DNA of 11,979 nucleotides, taken from assembly GCA_902806375.1 (NCBI GenBank), contig CADCWK010000020.1, positions 1 through 11,979 of the forward strand, in the 5' to 3' direction. The notes under the pieces were generated by a model. It worked only from the letters and a program-made list of their open reading frames with translations, had not been told where the DNA came from and ran no database searches. Position numbers and translations under genes: made by a program. Origin of the DNA: an uncultured Thermomicrobiales bacterium. Its GTDB lineage: Bacteria; Chloroflexota; Chloroflexia; Thermomicrobiales; UBA6265. Positions 1 to 7,200 of this stretch are shown one piece after another. The first letter of the stretch is position 1; each line of letters opens with the position of its first letter.

Positions 1-99
1 GCGATCATCGCCTCGGCCATGATCAACGCCATCGAGGTCCTCCCGCCGGCCGAACAGCCCGCCGCCGCCGCCGCGTTCATGCGTAAACTGCAGAGCTGA
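1..99 (+). CDS. C-terminal fragment of an unidentified protein
   Basis: An open frame enters from the left edge and ends at a TGA at 97-99, giving the last 32 residues of a protein. The tail is Ala-rich and looks helical, with a Leu-Pro-Pro turn in the middle and the ending FMRKLQS. Codon use (mostly G or C in third positions) fits a real gene in this genome. No catalytic motif or family signature is visible, so I assign no function. The next gene starts about 230 bases downstream, so the two are probably not tightly coupled. Confidence 0.6.
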   Translation, partial: AIIASAMINAIEVLPPAEQPAAAAAFMRKLQS

Positions 100-161
100 G
101 GCGAAGGGCGCGACGCGTCGATAGGTGGCTAGCGTGGCCACGCCCGTAACGTGCGGATGAA

Positions 162-189
162 GGTCTATGAGTAGACCAGGTTCCGGAAC
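162..189. repeat. two adjacent perfect dyads upstream of the pentapeptide gene
   Basis: GGTCTA at 162-167 and TAGACC at 172-177 form a 6-bp inverted repeat around a TGAG loop. Two bases later GTTCCGGAAC (180-189) is a perfect 10-base palindrome. They lie in the 231-base gap before the pentapeptide-repeat gene and could be regulator binding sites or a small RNA hairpin. I see no convincing -35/-10 pair beside them, and short palindromes are common by chance in GC-rich DNA, so this is tentative. Confidence 0.3.
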
Positions 190-330
190 GATTTCGTGAA
201 TCGGCTGGATGGGCTCGAGCAATCGCGTCTTGGCGGCCAAGAACCGACTTCAACATGGTTGTCTTCGACACTGATTAGTCGCGTCGACCCGTCCATCAAG
301 CAGCGTTGCGGACGGCGAGAGACGCGAGGT

Positions 331-957
331 ATGGCGACGTTGGACACGAGCACCGAGGACCACTGGGTCAATCGCGAGTTCGACGGCGATCGGTTCGACG
401 GTGATCTGAGCGACCTCGTGATGGAGGGGTGCCGGTTCGACCGGTGCACCTTCCACGGTGTGCGACTGAGCGAGGCGGCGATCGACCGCTGCACCTTCGA
501 CACCTGTGACTTCACCGCCGCCCGGCTTGACGGAGTGACGATCGAGCGATCGGCGATGCTCAACTGTACGTTCCGGATGGCGCGCCTGTTCGGGGCCCGC
601 TTCACTGAGTGCAAGATGACCGGCTCGGGCTTCGAGGAGGCCGATCTCGTCGGGATCACGGTGAGCGGGGGCGACTGGTCGTTCGTCGATCTCAGTGGTC
701 GCACCCTGTCGTCGATCGACCTGCGTGGGCTCCGTTTGGTGGACGCCAACTTCGCGTTCGCCAATCTGCAGAAGGCCGATCTTCGGGACACCGACCTAAG
801 CCGTGCCCGGTTCGACGACGCCAAGCTGGACGGAGCCGATCTTCGTGGGGCGACCCTTGATGGTGTCGATCTCAGCCGTCTCGCCCTGGCTGGCGTGCGG
901 CTGGACGCCGGCCAGGCGATCCTCGTCGTCCGCGCCCTCGGGGCCGTCGTCGACTGA
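331..957 (+). CDS. pentapeptide-repeat protein (Qnr/MfpA-like fold)
   Basis: A 208-residue protein dominated by five-residue repeats of the A(D/N)Lxx or CxFxx type from about residue 17 to 191, for example ADLRDTDLSRARFDD and DLRGATLDGVDL. Such repeats fold into a right-handed square beta-helix. Length and layout resemble Qnr/MfpA proteins, which mimic DNA and protect gyrase, but many pentapeptide proteins have unknown roles, so fluoroquinolone protection is only a possibility. Residues 112-121 (SGGDWSFVDL) break the regular pattern and may form the junction between two coils. The tail LDAGQAILVVRALG looks like the C-terminal capping helix seen in this group. The frame stays open upstream to a GTG at 196, but that extension has no repeats. 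I prefer ATG 331, where repeat-like sequence soon begins and a weak purine tract (GAGAGA, 317-322) sits eight bases upstream. Cys at residues 34, 39, 54, 59, 79 and 94 occupy coil positions. Confidence 0.85.
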   Translation: MATLDTSTEDHWVNREFDGDRFDGDLSDLVMEGCRFDRCTFHGVRLSEAAIDRCTFDTCDFTAARLDGVTIERSAMLNCTFRMARLFGARFTECKMTGSGFEEADLVGITVSGGDWSFVDLSGRTLSSIDLRGLRLVDANFAFANLQKADLRDTDLSRARFDDAKLDGADLRGATLDGVDLSRLALAGVRLDAGQAILVVRALGAVVD

Positions 958-1003
958 CGATCCGGGCCCGCAGCGGCTCGTCGCGTCGACCGGTCCGAGG
1001 GCC

Positions 1004-1029
1004 GGCGAGCCGTCGCCCGGTACGCCGGG
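1004..1029 (+). terminator. overlapping GC-rich hairpins after the pentapeptide gene
   Basis: GGCGA (1004-1008) pairs with TCGCC (1013-1017), and CCCGG (1016-1020) pairs with CCGGG (1025-1029) around a TACG loop. The two stems share bases 1016-1017, so they are mutually exclusive. They lie 47-72 bases after the pentapeptide stop and just before the candidate aroH promoter. A 3'-end structure for the upstream gene is the simplest reading. There is no T-run, and 5-bp stems are weak evidence. Confidence 0.25.
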
Positions 1030-1051
1030 GTCGGCTGATCGGTCCGGGGAT

Positions 1052-1060
1052 TGGTATGAT
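1052..1060 (+). promoter_or_regulatory. candidate extended -10 promoter for aroH
   Basis: TGG followed by TATGAT (1055-1060) matches an extended -10 element, with TATGAT differing from the consensus by one base. No good -35 is visible at the usual spacing, which extended -10 promoters can tolerate. Initiation near 1067 would give a leader of about 80 bases before the aroH start. The preceding GGGGAT resembles the sequence before the -10 at 10894-10899. Confidence 0.4.
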
Positions 1061-1136
1061 CGCGCGAGCAGGCGCGAGCCGACCGGGCGGACCGATCCGA
1101 ACGGACGCCGGTCAGGACAGGTCGGCCGCATCGACC

Positions 1137-1143
1137 GAGGGAG
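1137..1143 (+). promoter_or_regulatory. aroH: ribosome binding site for aroH (decides start)
   Basis: GAGGGAG is the only strong Shine-Dalgarno-like sequence near the aroH start. Its GAGG core sits seven bases before GTG 1148, and its end sits ten bases before GTG 1154. The ATG at 1208, where family homology begins, has only a distant AGGCGG (1191-1196). Confidence 0.5.
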
Positions 1144-1147
1144 TTGG

Positions 1148-1621
1148 GTGAACGTGGTGGAACAGCTGGACGGGACCCGGGCCGGCATGCAGGCGGCGAC
1201 CGGGACGATGGTCTGCCGGGGGATCCGGGGGGCGACGACGACGCCGATCAACACCGCCGAGGACATCCTCGAAGCGACCCGCGAGCTCGTCGTCGCCCTC
1301 AGGCACCTCAACGACCTGGAACCGGACGACATCGCGTCGGCGATCTTCACCACCACGCCGGATCTGACCGCGACCTTCCCGGCGCTGGCCGCGCGGGAGG
1401 TCGGCTGGACCGAGGTCCCGCTGATCTGCACCCACGAGATGGACGTCCCCGGATCCCTGCAGGGTGCCATCCGGATCCTGCTCCACGTCAACACGACCCG
1501 CTCGGCCAGCGAGGTCCGGCACGTCTATCTCAAGGGCGCGAGGCAACTCCGTCCCGAATGGGGCCTGTCGGATACTGAACTCCGGGATATCCTTGAGGCA
1601 AACCCGGTCATGCGCGGGTAG
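1148..1621 (+). CDS. aroH: chorismate mutase, monofunctional AroH type
   Basis: Converts chorismate to prephenate, the branch point toward phenylalanine and tyrosine, in the cytoplasm. Homology to Bacillus subtilis AroH is clear from ATG 1208 on: the N-terminal RGIRGATT, ATFPALAARE, VPLICTHEMDV and the late RHVYL. Counting from ATG 1208, the expected active-site residues are present: Arg7, Phe57, Arg63, Cys74, Glu77, Arg89 and Tyr107 (B. subtilis Arg7, Phe57, Arg63, Cys75, Glu78, Arg90, Tyr108). This family forms a trimer with active sites at subunit interfaces. The start is uncertain: in-frame GTG codons at 1148, 1154 and 1157 and ATGs at 1187 and 1208 are possible. I chose 1148 because it has a ribosome binding site, giving 157 residues with a 20-residue extension over the family norm; starting at 1208 gives 137. 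aroF follows 105 bases later on the same strand, so the two probably form an aromatic operon. Confidence 0.93.
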   Translation: MNVVEQLDGTRAGMQAATGTMVCRGIRGATTTPINTAEDILEATRELVVALRHLNDLEPDDIASAIFTTTPDLTATFPALAAREVGWTEVPLICTHEMDVPGSLQGAIRILLHVNTTRSASEVRHVYLKGARQLRPEWGLSDTELRDILEANPVMRG

Positions 1622-1714
1622 CCGCCCGCCTGACCGTGCGCGGCCTCCGGATGCATTGTTCCCGACCCACCCATCGAGCTGTCCCGCCCGGGGCACCAGC
1701 GCGTCGCACGGCGC

Positions 1715-1720
1715 AGGAGA
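1715..1720 (+). promoter_or_regulatory. aroF: ribosome binding site for aroF
   Basis: AGGAGA lies six bases before the ATG at 1727, an optimal Shine-Dalgarno arrangement. It fixes the start where homology to Thermotoga-type DAHP synthase also begins. Confidence 0.75.
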
Positions 1721-1726
1721 GACGGC

Positions 1727-2785
1727 ATGATCATCGTGATGACGCGGGGCAGCGATCGGGAACAGGTCAACACGGTCGTGGAACGGGTGAAGTCCCTCGG
1801 CCTCGGCGCCCACCTGTCGGAGGGTGAGGAGGTCACGATCATCGGCGTCGTCGGCTCGCCGCTCCCGTCCGAACTGGAGGGGACGCTGGAGTCGCTCCCC
1901 GGCGTCGAACGGGTCGTCCGGATCAGCAAGCGGTTCAAACTGACCGGCTGGGATTTCCACCCGCAGCCAACCTTCATCGATGTCGGCGGCGTCCGGATCG
2001 GCGGCGACGAGATCATCATGATCGCCGGGCCGTGCTCGGTCGAGAGCGAAGAGCAGACGGTCTCGACCGCCAAATCCGTCCGGGCGGCTGGCGCCCGCAT
2101 CCTGCGCGGCGGTGCCTACAAGCCGCGGACGTCGCCCTATGAGTTCCGGGGTCTCGGCGAGCGCGGCCTCGAGATCCTGGCGAAGGCGGGGCAGGAGACC
2201 GGCATGCCGGTGATCACCGAGGTGATGAGTCCCACCGATGTCGAGCTGATCGGCCAGTACGCCGACATCTACCAGATCGGCGCCCGGAACTGCCAGAACT
2301 ACCTGCTGCTGGAGGAGGTCGGCAAGACCCGCAAGCCGGTGATGATCAAGCGCGGCGCCAGCGTCAGCATCGAGGAGTGGCTGCTCGCCGCCGAGTACGT
2401 CATGGCCCAGGGCAACCCGGACGTGATCCTGTGCGAACGCGGGCTGCGCTCGTTCGAGACCGCCACGCGCTTCACCCTCGATATCGGAGCGGTGGCCGTG
2501 GCCAAGCAGCTCAGCCACCTGCCCGTGTTCGTCGACCCGAGCCACGCCGCCGGCAAGCGGGTCTATGTGGCGTCGATGTCGCTTGCCGGTGTCGCTTCGG
2601 GCGCGGACGGCCTCATGATCGAAGTCCACCCCAGCCCGGATCACGCCATGAGCGACGCCGCCCAGCAGCTCACGTTCGACCAGTTCGACGAGCTGGTCCC
2701 CCGGATGCGCTCCGTCGCCCAGGCCGTCGGTCGCGACCTCGCCCCGAGTGGGGCCAACGTCCACTCTGGCGCGGTGATCGCCTGA
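1727..2785 (+). CDS. aroF: 3-deoxy-7-phosphoheptulonate (DAHP) synthase, type I-beta with N-terminal regulatory domain
   Basis: Condenses phosphoenolpyruvate with erythrose 4-phosphate, the first step of the shikimate pathway. The 352-residue protein aligns along its length with the Thermotoga maritima enzyme. Residues 1-70 match the ferredoxin-like domain that gives feedback control by aromatic amino acids in that enzyme. Residues 71-340 are the TIM-barrel catalytic part. Visible motifs are AGPCSVES (100-107), RGGAYKPRTSPYEFRGLG (127-144), QIGARNCQNY (183-192), MIKRG (206-210) and FVDPSHAAGKR (268-278). The four metal ligands of the family are present as Cys103, His273, Glu299 (MIEVHP) and Asp310, each one residue later than in T. 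maritima. The short gap after aroH suggests co-transcription. The N-terminal domain implies allosteric inhibition; whether by Tyr, Phe or prephenate cannot be read from the sequence. No truncation or unusual composition is seen. Confidence 0.97.
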   Translation: MIIVMTRGSDREQVNTVVERVKSLGLGAHLSEGEEVTIIGVVGSPLPSELEGTLESLPGVERVVRISKRFKLTGWDFHPQPTFIDVGGVRIGGDEIIMIAGPCSVESEEQTVSTAKSVRAAGARILRGGAYKPRTSPYEFRGLGERGLEILAKAGQETGMPVITEVMSPTDVELIGQYADIYQIGARNCQNYLLLEEVGKTRKPVMIKRGASVSIEEWLLAAEYVMAQGNPDVILCERGLRSFETATRFTLDIGAVAVAKQLSHLPVFVDPSHAAGKRVYVASMSLAGVASGADGLMIEVHPSPDHAMSDAAQQLTFDQFDELVPRMRSVAQAVGRDLAPSGANVHSGAVIA

Positions 2786-2839
2786 TCACGGTGCGCGCCG
2801 ATCCGGTCGCGTGCACGGGAACGACACCCACCCTGCCGC

Positions 2840-2845
2840 GGGAGA
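2840..2845 (+). promoter_or_regulatory. ribosome binding site pointing to a TTG start
   Basis: GGGAGA lies eight bases before TTG 2854. No in-frame ATG occurs near the signal peptide. The only other upstream candidate, GTG 2791, would add 21 polar residues before it, so this site supports TTG initiation. Confidence 0.5.
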
Positions 2846-2853
2846 ACCTACCT

Positions 2854-3882
2854 TTGCCTCGACGGAGCAGCGTCTATTCCCTCGCCCTCGTGATCCTGCT
2901 GATCTGGTGCGCGTACCCGGTGGCCCCGGCTCTCGCCCGGCAGGTGCCGCCGGGGGTCGTGCCGACTGGGCAGGCAGCGACCGCCGGGCCATGGCAGATG
3001 CAGGTCGTGACGGTGCAGACCGGGGACGCGGCTGCGACCGCGATCACGGCCGCCTCTCCCGCGAACCCCGCGCCGCCGGACGGCGAGCAGTACGTCGTGG
3101 TCGAGATCACCGCGACGAACGGCAGTGACCGGCCGCAGGATCTCGATCCGGCCGACTTCGCGCTGATCGGAGATGGCTGGGTCGGCCGCGCGAGCAGCCT
3201 GGTCGCCCCGGAACCGTCCCTCATGGCAACGGTCGAACCGGGGGCCGCCGTCACGGGTTTCGTGGCCCTGTCCGGCCCGGACAGTGACGCTGCCCTGGTC
3301 CTGCTCTACGACAGCGTCACCCTCGGCGGCAACTGGGCCGACGCGCTCTTCGCCCTCGCCGACGGCGCCGTGCCCCCGGAGGCCCCGGGTGCGGCGGCCC
3401 CCACGGATGCCGGCACCGCGGTCGGTGAGGCCGTCGCGATCGGCGACCCGGTGGCGACGGCGGAGTGGCAGGTCTCCGTCGCCGAGGTCGTCGTCGGCGA
3501 CCCCGTCTACGACCTGTATCCCGACGGTGATTACCGCACGACGGCGCTCGGCCGCAACCAGGCCGGTGACCTCGGAGACGCCGACGGCGACGGGGCCGCC
3601 GGCTGGGTCGCGGTCCGGGTCGCCGTCACGTACACCGGCACCGTGGCCACGGGCGCCTACCTGTCGGCCGATGCCTTCACACTGGCGCAGCAGGACGGCG
3701 GTCCGGTGCCGAACGGTCTGTTCCTGACCGCCCCGGCCCCGGCCGCCGAGGGCTGGTATGCGCCGGGCCAGTCCCGCGAGGGCTGGTTGGTCTTCGAGAT
3801 CCAGATCGCCTGGGACAGCGATGCGATGCGGTTCCAGGCCGACGCCACCGATGCGGATAGGAGATACCTGCTCATCTATTGA
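2854..3882 (+). CDS. secreted protein with two DUF4352-like beta-sandwich domains
   Basis: A 342-residue protein counted from TTG 2854. Residues 1-28 form a classical signal peptide: Arg-Arg, a hydrophobic core (LALVILLIW), and a likely cleavage after APALA. Two related modules follow. Module 1 covers about residues 46-170 and module 2 about 192-342. Each has an opening Trp strand (WQMQVVTV; WQVSVAEV), a hydrophobic strand (YVVVEITATN; WVAVRVAVTY), then an F-x-L strand and a Pro-Gly turn before a closing strand (VEPGAAVTGFVAL; YAPGQSREGWLVF). This pattern fits the immunoglobulin-like DUF4352/telokin-like fold of many extracellular bacterial proteins. A Pro/Ala linker (173-188) joins them. Module 2 contains DADGDG (242-247), which looks like a calcium-loop core. 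It starts 68 bases after aroF and could share its transcript, but the functions look unrelated. The fold assignment is by eye; the molecular role is unknown. Confidence 0.72.
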   Translation: MPRRSSVYSLALVILLIWCAYPVAPALARQVPPGVVPTGQAATAGPWQMQVVTVQTGDAAATAITAASPANPAPPDGEQYVVVEITATNGSDRPQDLDPADFALIGDGWVGRASSLVAPEPSLMATVEPGAAVTGFVALSGPDSDAALVLLYDSVTLGGNWADALFALADGAVPPEAPGAAAPTDAGTAVGEAVAIGDPVATAEWQVSVAEVVVGDPVYDLYPDGDYRTTALGRNQAGDLGDADGDGAAGWVAVRVAVTYTGTVATGAYLSADAFTLAQQDGGPVPNGLFLTAPAPAAEGWYAPGQSREGWLVFEIQIAWDSDAMRFQADATDADRRYLLIY

Positions 3883-4072
3883 GTCTCGGTCCAGCAGCCG
3901 ACGGGCCCGTGTGCCCCCCGATCAGCGGGTGGAATGGCGACGTGATCGCGCGGCGTGGTGCGGTCGATGGGCGGAGTCGCGCGGCGCCGGGGCCTGCCCA
4001 TCGGCAGTCACGGCCTCCTCATCCAAAGGGACCGTGCGGAACCGCCGGCCGGTCAACCCCTGCCCGTCAGTC

Positions 4073-4081
4073 TGATACGCT
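4073..4081 (+). promoter_or_regulatory. candidate extended -10 promoter for the giant surface-protein gene
   Basis: TGA followed by TACGCT (4076-4081) resembles a weak extended -10 element. No strong -35 is visible 17 bases upstream. If used, the transcript would start around 4088 and carry a leader of about 175 bases containing both inverted repeats described at 4091-4135. Assigned mainly by position and resemblance. Confidence 0.25.
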
Positions 4082-4090
4082 GGTGTCCTT

Positions 4091-4135
4091 CCCATGTCAT
4101 GGGCGACCGCACCGGTGGGCCAGTCCCGCTGGCCC
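4091..4135 (+). repeat. two perfect inverted repeats in the leader of the giant gene
   Basis: CCCATG (4091-4096) and CATGGG (4098-4103) form a perfect 13-base palindrome around one T. GGGCCAG (4117-4123) and CTGGCCC (4129-4135) form a 7-bp stem with a five-base loop. The first could be an operator at a start site near 4088, since one-base spacing suits a protein dimer better than an RNA hairpin. The second could form an RNA hairpin in the leader. Neither matches a regulator or riboswitch I recognise. Confidence 0.35.
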
Positions 4136-4262
4136 CGGAAGAAACGGATCGGTCGTCGCGGACGTTGATAGAGACGGAACCGAATCGATCGCGTTGGGTC
4201 AGCGTCCGTCCCACCGGGAGTCGTCGGTCGCGTCCATGTCCTGATCGCCCGGAGGTCTCAAG

Positions 4263-7200
4263 ATGCGCGCTGGTGTGCTCTCCTCTCGTGGACGTCCACG
4301 AACTCGCCCGGTTCGCCTGAGCCGGCGCGCGACCCCCGCGGTGCATCTCTTCGCCGCTCTGGCCCTGATCCTCGGTCTGTTCGTCCCCATGTTCGCCACG
4401 GTGGCACCGGCCGCCGCCTCGACCGAGGGGCCGCGCCTGTCGCAGACCCCGCGGGATGGGGCCGCTCCCGCCCTCCCGGCGCCCTTCAGCGTCGGCGTCT
4501 CCGGCAGCTTCGGGCAGTTCGTCCCGCTCACCCAGGGCGACGACGGCATCTGGCGCGGGACCGTCCCGGTCTCCATCGGCTCATACAGCTACCGGGTCGA
4601 GGTCCAGAACGACGACGGCACCTACTCCCTCGGTGAGGACGCCGACCCGGACGGCGACGACCTGACCGTCGAGGTCGATGGGGACCAGACCGGCCTGGCC
4701 TTCAGCTTCGACCCCCGCACCGGAACCATCACCGCGACCGGGTACACCGCCAGCCTCTCGCTCCTGGTCGACGGGTACGGCGAGATCGCGCTGTTCCCGA
4801 CGGGCGGGGACGACTTCGAGGCGTTCGTCGATGGCTTCGGCGGCGACTACACCTACACCGTGCTGGCCGACGGTATCGCCACGGAACAGGCGGGAACCGT
4901 GACGCTTGACGCCGGTCGCGTCCGGGTCACGCTCGACAGCGAGTCCGGCTCGGTCTCGACCGAGATCGTCGAGCCCGGCACGCTGGCCGTGACCGTCGTG
5001 ACGGCTGACGGCGTCCCGGCGGCAGGGGGATGCTACGGCGTCTTCGAGGGCGACACGCTCCTCGGCCAGGCCTGCGACGTCGACGACGGGTCCGCTGACG
5101 GCCTCGTGAGCATCGACTTCCCGAATGGCGCTCCCGCTGGTACCTTCGACCTCGTCGAGACGGCCACCCCGGACGGCCAAAAACCGGCCGAGGAGGAGAC
5201 CGTCAACATCGGTCCCGGTCTGAATACCATCCAGGTCGACCTCCCGGACACCGGTGACACCGGCGCGCCGTCCGGCGACGGCTCCAGCGACCCCTCCGGC
5301 GATGCGTCCGTGGAGGCATCCGGGAGCGATCAGGGCGAGCCGTCCGACGACACCGAGTCACCCGCCGCGGACCCGAACGAGACGACTGGGACCATCGAGA
5401 TCGATGTCGTCGACGGCAACGGCGACCCGCTGCCGGGCGCGGGCTTCGACGTCCAGAACACGACCGGGTATTACGGCACGTTCAACGACGACGCGGACGG
5501 CGCGAGTGACGGCACCGTCACGATCGAGGGCGTCTTCCCCGGTGACAACACCGTGTACATGGTGGTCGCGCCGGGTGGCGAGGCTCTGCTCCCCGAGCAG
5601 ACCGTGACCGTCGAGGCCGGCGAGACCGCCGAGGTCGAGTTCTCCTACCAGGCGAGCGAGGACGGAGACGAACCGAGCGATGAGGCCAGCCCGAGTGACG
5701 AGGCCGCCCCGTCCGATCAGGACGAGCCGAGTGATGAGGCCAGCCCCAGCGAGGAGGCCAGCCCTAGCGAGGAGGCCAGCCCCAGCGAGGAGGCCAACGA
5801 TGGCCGCTCGACGCTGACCATCGAGATCATCGGCCCGGACGGCGAGCCGCTCGGTGGGGCGTCGTTCATCCTGTCGATCGACGGCCAGGCGTACGGCCCG
5901 TTCCCGGACGACGACCTGAGCGGAGACCTCCAGATCACGGAGGTCGGGACCGGCACCTTCACGCTGACGATGGAGACGGCGCCGGACGGGTTCGACCCGC
6001 TGCCGGACCAGACCTTCGACGTCGAGGGCGGTACCGACCAGACGATCACGTTCTCCTATGAGGGGGTCGACGACCCCGATGCCAGCCCGTCAGTCGAAGG
6101 CAGTCCCTCGGTCGAGGCGTCGCCCTCCGACGAGGCCAGCCAGACCGGCGACGCCGGCACCATCGAGATCGCCGTCGAGGATGCCAACGGCGATCCCGTG
6201 GTCGGCGCCGGCTTCGACCTGCAGAACGACTCCGGCTACTTCGGGACATTCCTGGACGAGGCCGACGGCGACGCGGACGGCACCGTCACGATCGAGAACG
6301 TCGTTCCCGGCACGACGACCCTTTACATGGTCGTCGCCCCGGAGGACGAGAGCCTGCTCCCCGAGCAGACGATCACGGTCGAGGCCGGCGACACCGCCGA
6401 AGTCACCTTCTCCTACGAGACAGTCGAGCCAAGCGAGGAGCCGAGCCCGTCGGTCGAGCCGAGCCCGAGCGCATCGCCGGCCCCGGATGGCCGCCTCGTC
6501 GTCACGGTCGCGGATCCCCAGGGCAACCTGGTCCCCGACTCCTGTTTCAGCCTGGTCGACCCCGCCACCGGAGAGCCGATCGAGGTGCTCGACCGCGAAG
6601 ATGGTGACGTCGCGACGGCCGTCTGCGACGACGATGGGGACGTCGATGGGGATGGCCGCGTCGGCATCTTCGGCATCCCGGACGGCACGTTCACGCTGAC
6701 ACAGGTCGAGGTCGCGGACGGGTTCCTGGTGGCCGACGTCCAGGACGTTACGGTCCTGTCCGGCGCGGCCCAGGAGATCCCGGTGGTCAATGAGTCCGCC
6801 GCCGAGGTGACGGTCGCCATCACGCGGGAGGACGACGCGGAGGGCCTCGTTGCCGGTGCGTGCTTCCAGCTGGAGCGCGACGGTGCCGATCCGATCGGGC
6901 CGATCTGTGACGACGGCGATGGCGACGCCTCTGCCGGTGAGCCGGGACTGGTCACCATCGAGGAGGTCCCGGCCGGGACGTACCAGGTCGTCGAGACGAC
7001 GACCCCGGAGGACGTCCAGCCAGCGGAGAGCCAGACGCTCGAGGTCACGGATGGCGGCGAGGACGCGATCACCATCGCGTCGGCCCGGATCCTGGTCTTC
7101 GGCGACCTGAGCGTCGTGTTCAGCGTCGACGATGAGCCGGTCGCCGGTGGCTGCGTCACGGTGACCAACGAGTACGGCGAATTCGGTCCGTTCTGCGATG

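Larger units (their letters stand above)
3883..4262. other. 380-base non-coding stretch before the giant surface-protein gene
   Basis: No convincing gene is present on either strand: the open frames here are rich in Arg, Pro and Ser, have no domain pattern and no ribosome binding sites. It holds a palindrome just after the upstream stop (ACGGGCCCGT, 3901-3910), a 5-bp hairpin (3994-4007), a candidate promoter near 4073-4081, two perfect inverted repeats at 4091-4135, and the ribosome binding site GGAGG at 4251-4255, seven bases before ATG 4263. Confidence 0.6.

Noticed and set aside
196..330. GTG start at 196 for the pentapeptide gene
   Set aside because: The 45 extra residues contain no pentapeptide repeats; ATG 331 gives the usual size for the family.
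1112..2764. A 550-codon minus-strand open frame across aroH and aroF
   Set aside because: Both plus-strand genes are unmistakable enzymes with intact active sites; the antisense product shows no recognisable motif.
2896..2916. Lipoprotein-type signal in the secreted protein (LLIWC)
   Set aside because: The residue before Cys is Trp, which does not fit a lipobox, and a normal signal peptidase site (APALA) follows nine residues later.
3946..3986. Direct repeat TCGCGCGGCG at 3946 and 3977
   Set aside because: A 10-base GC-rich repeat is likely by chance in this composition, and nothing links it to an attachment site or mobile element.
4317..4345. Twin-arginine (Tat) signal in the giant protein (LSRRATP)
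   Set aside because: The double Arg is not followed by the usual Phe-Leu-Lys-like residues, and the hydrophobic core is typical of Sec export.
3879..4346. Small open frames (97-121 codons) in the gap before the giant gene
   Set aside because: Products are Arg/Pro/Ser-rich with no pattern, no ribosome binding sites are present, and the frames overlap one another on both strands.
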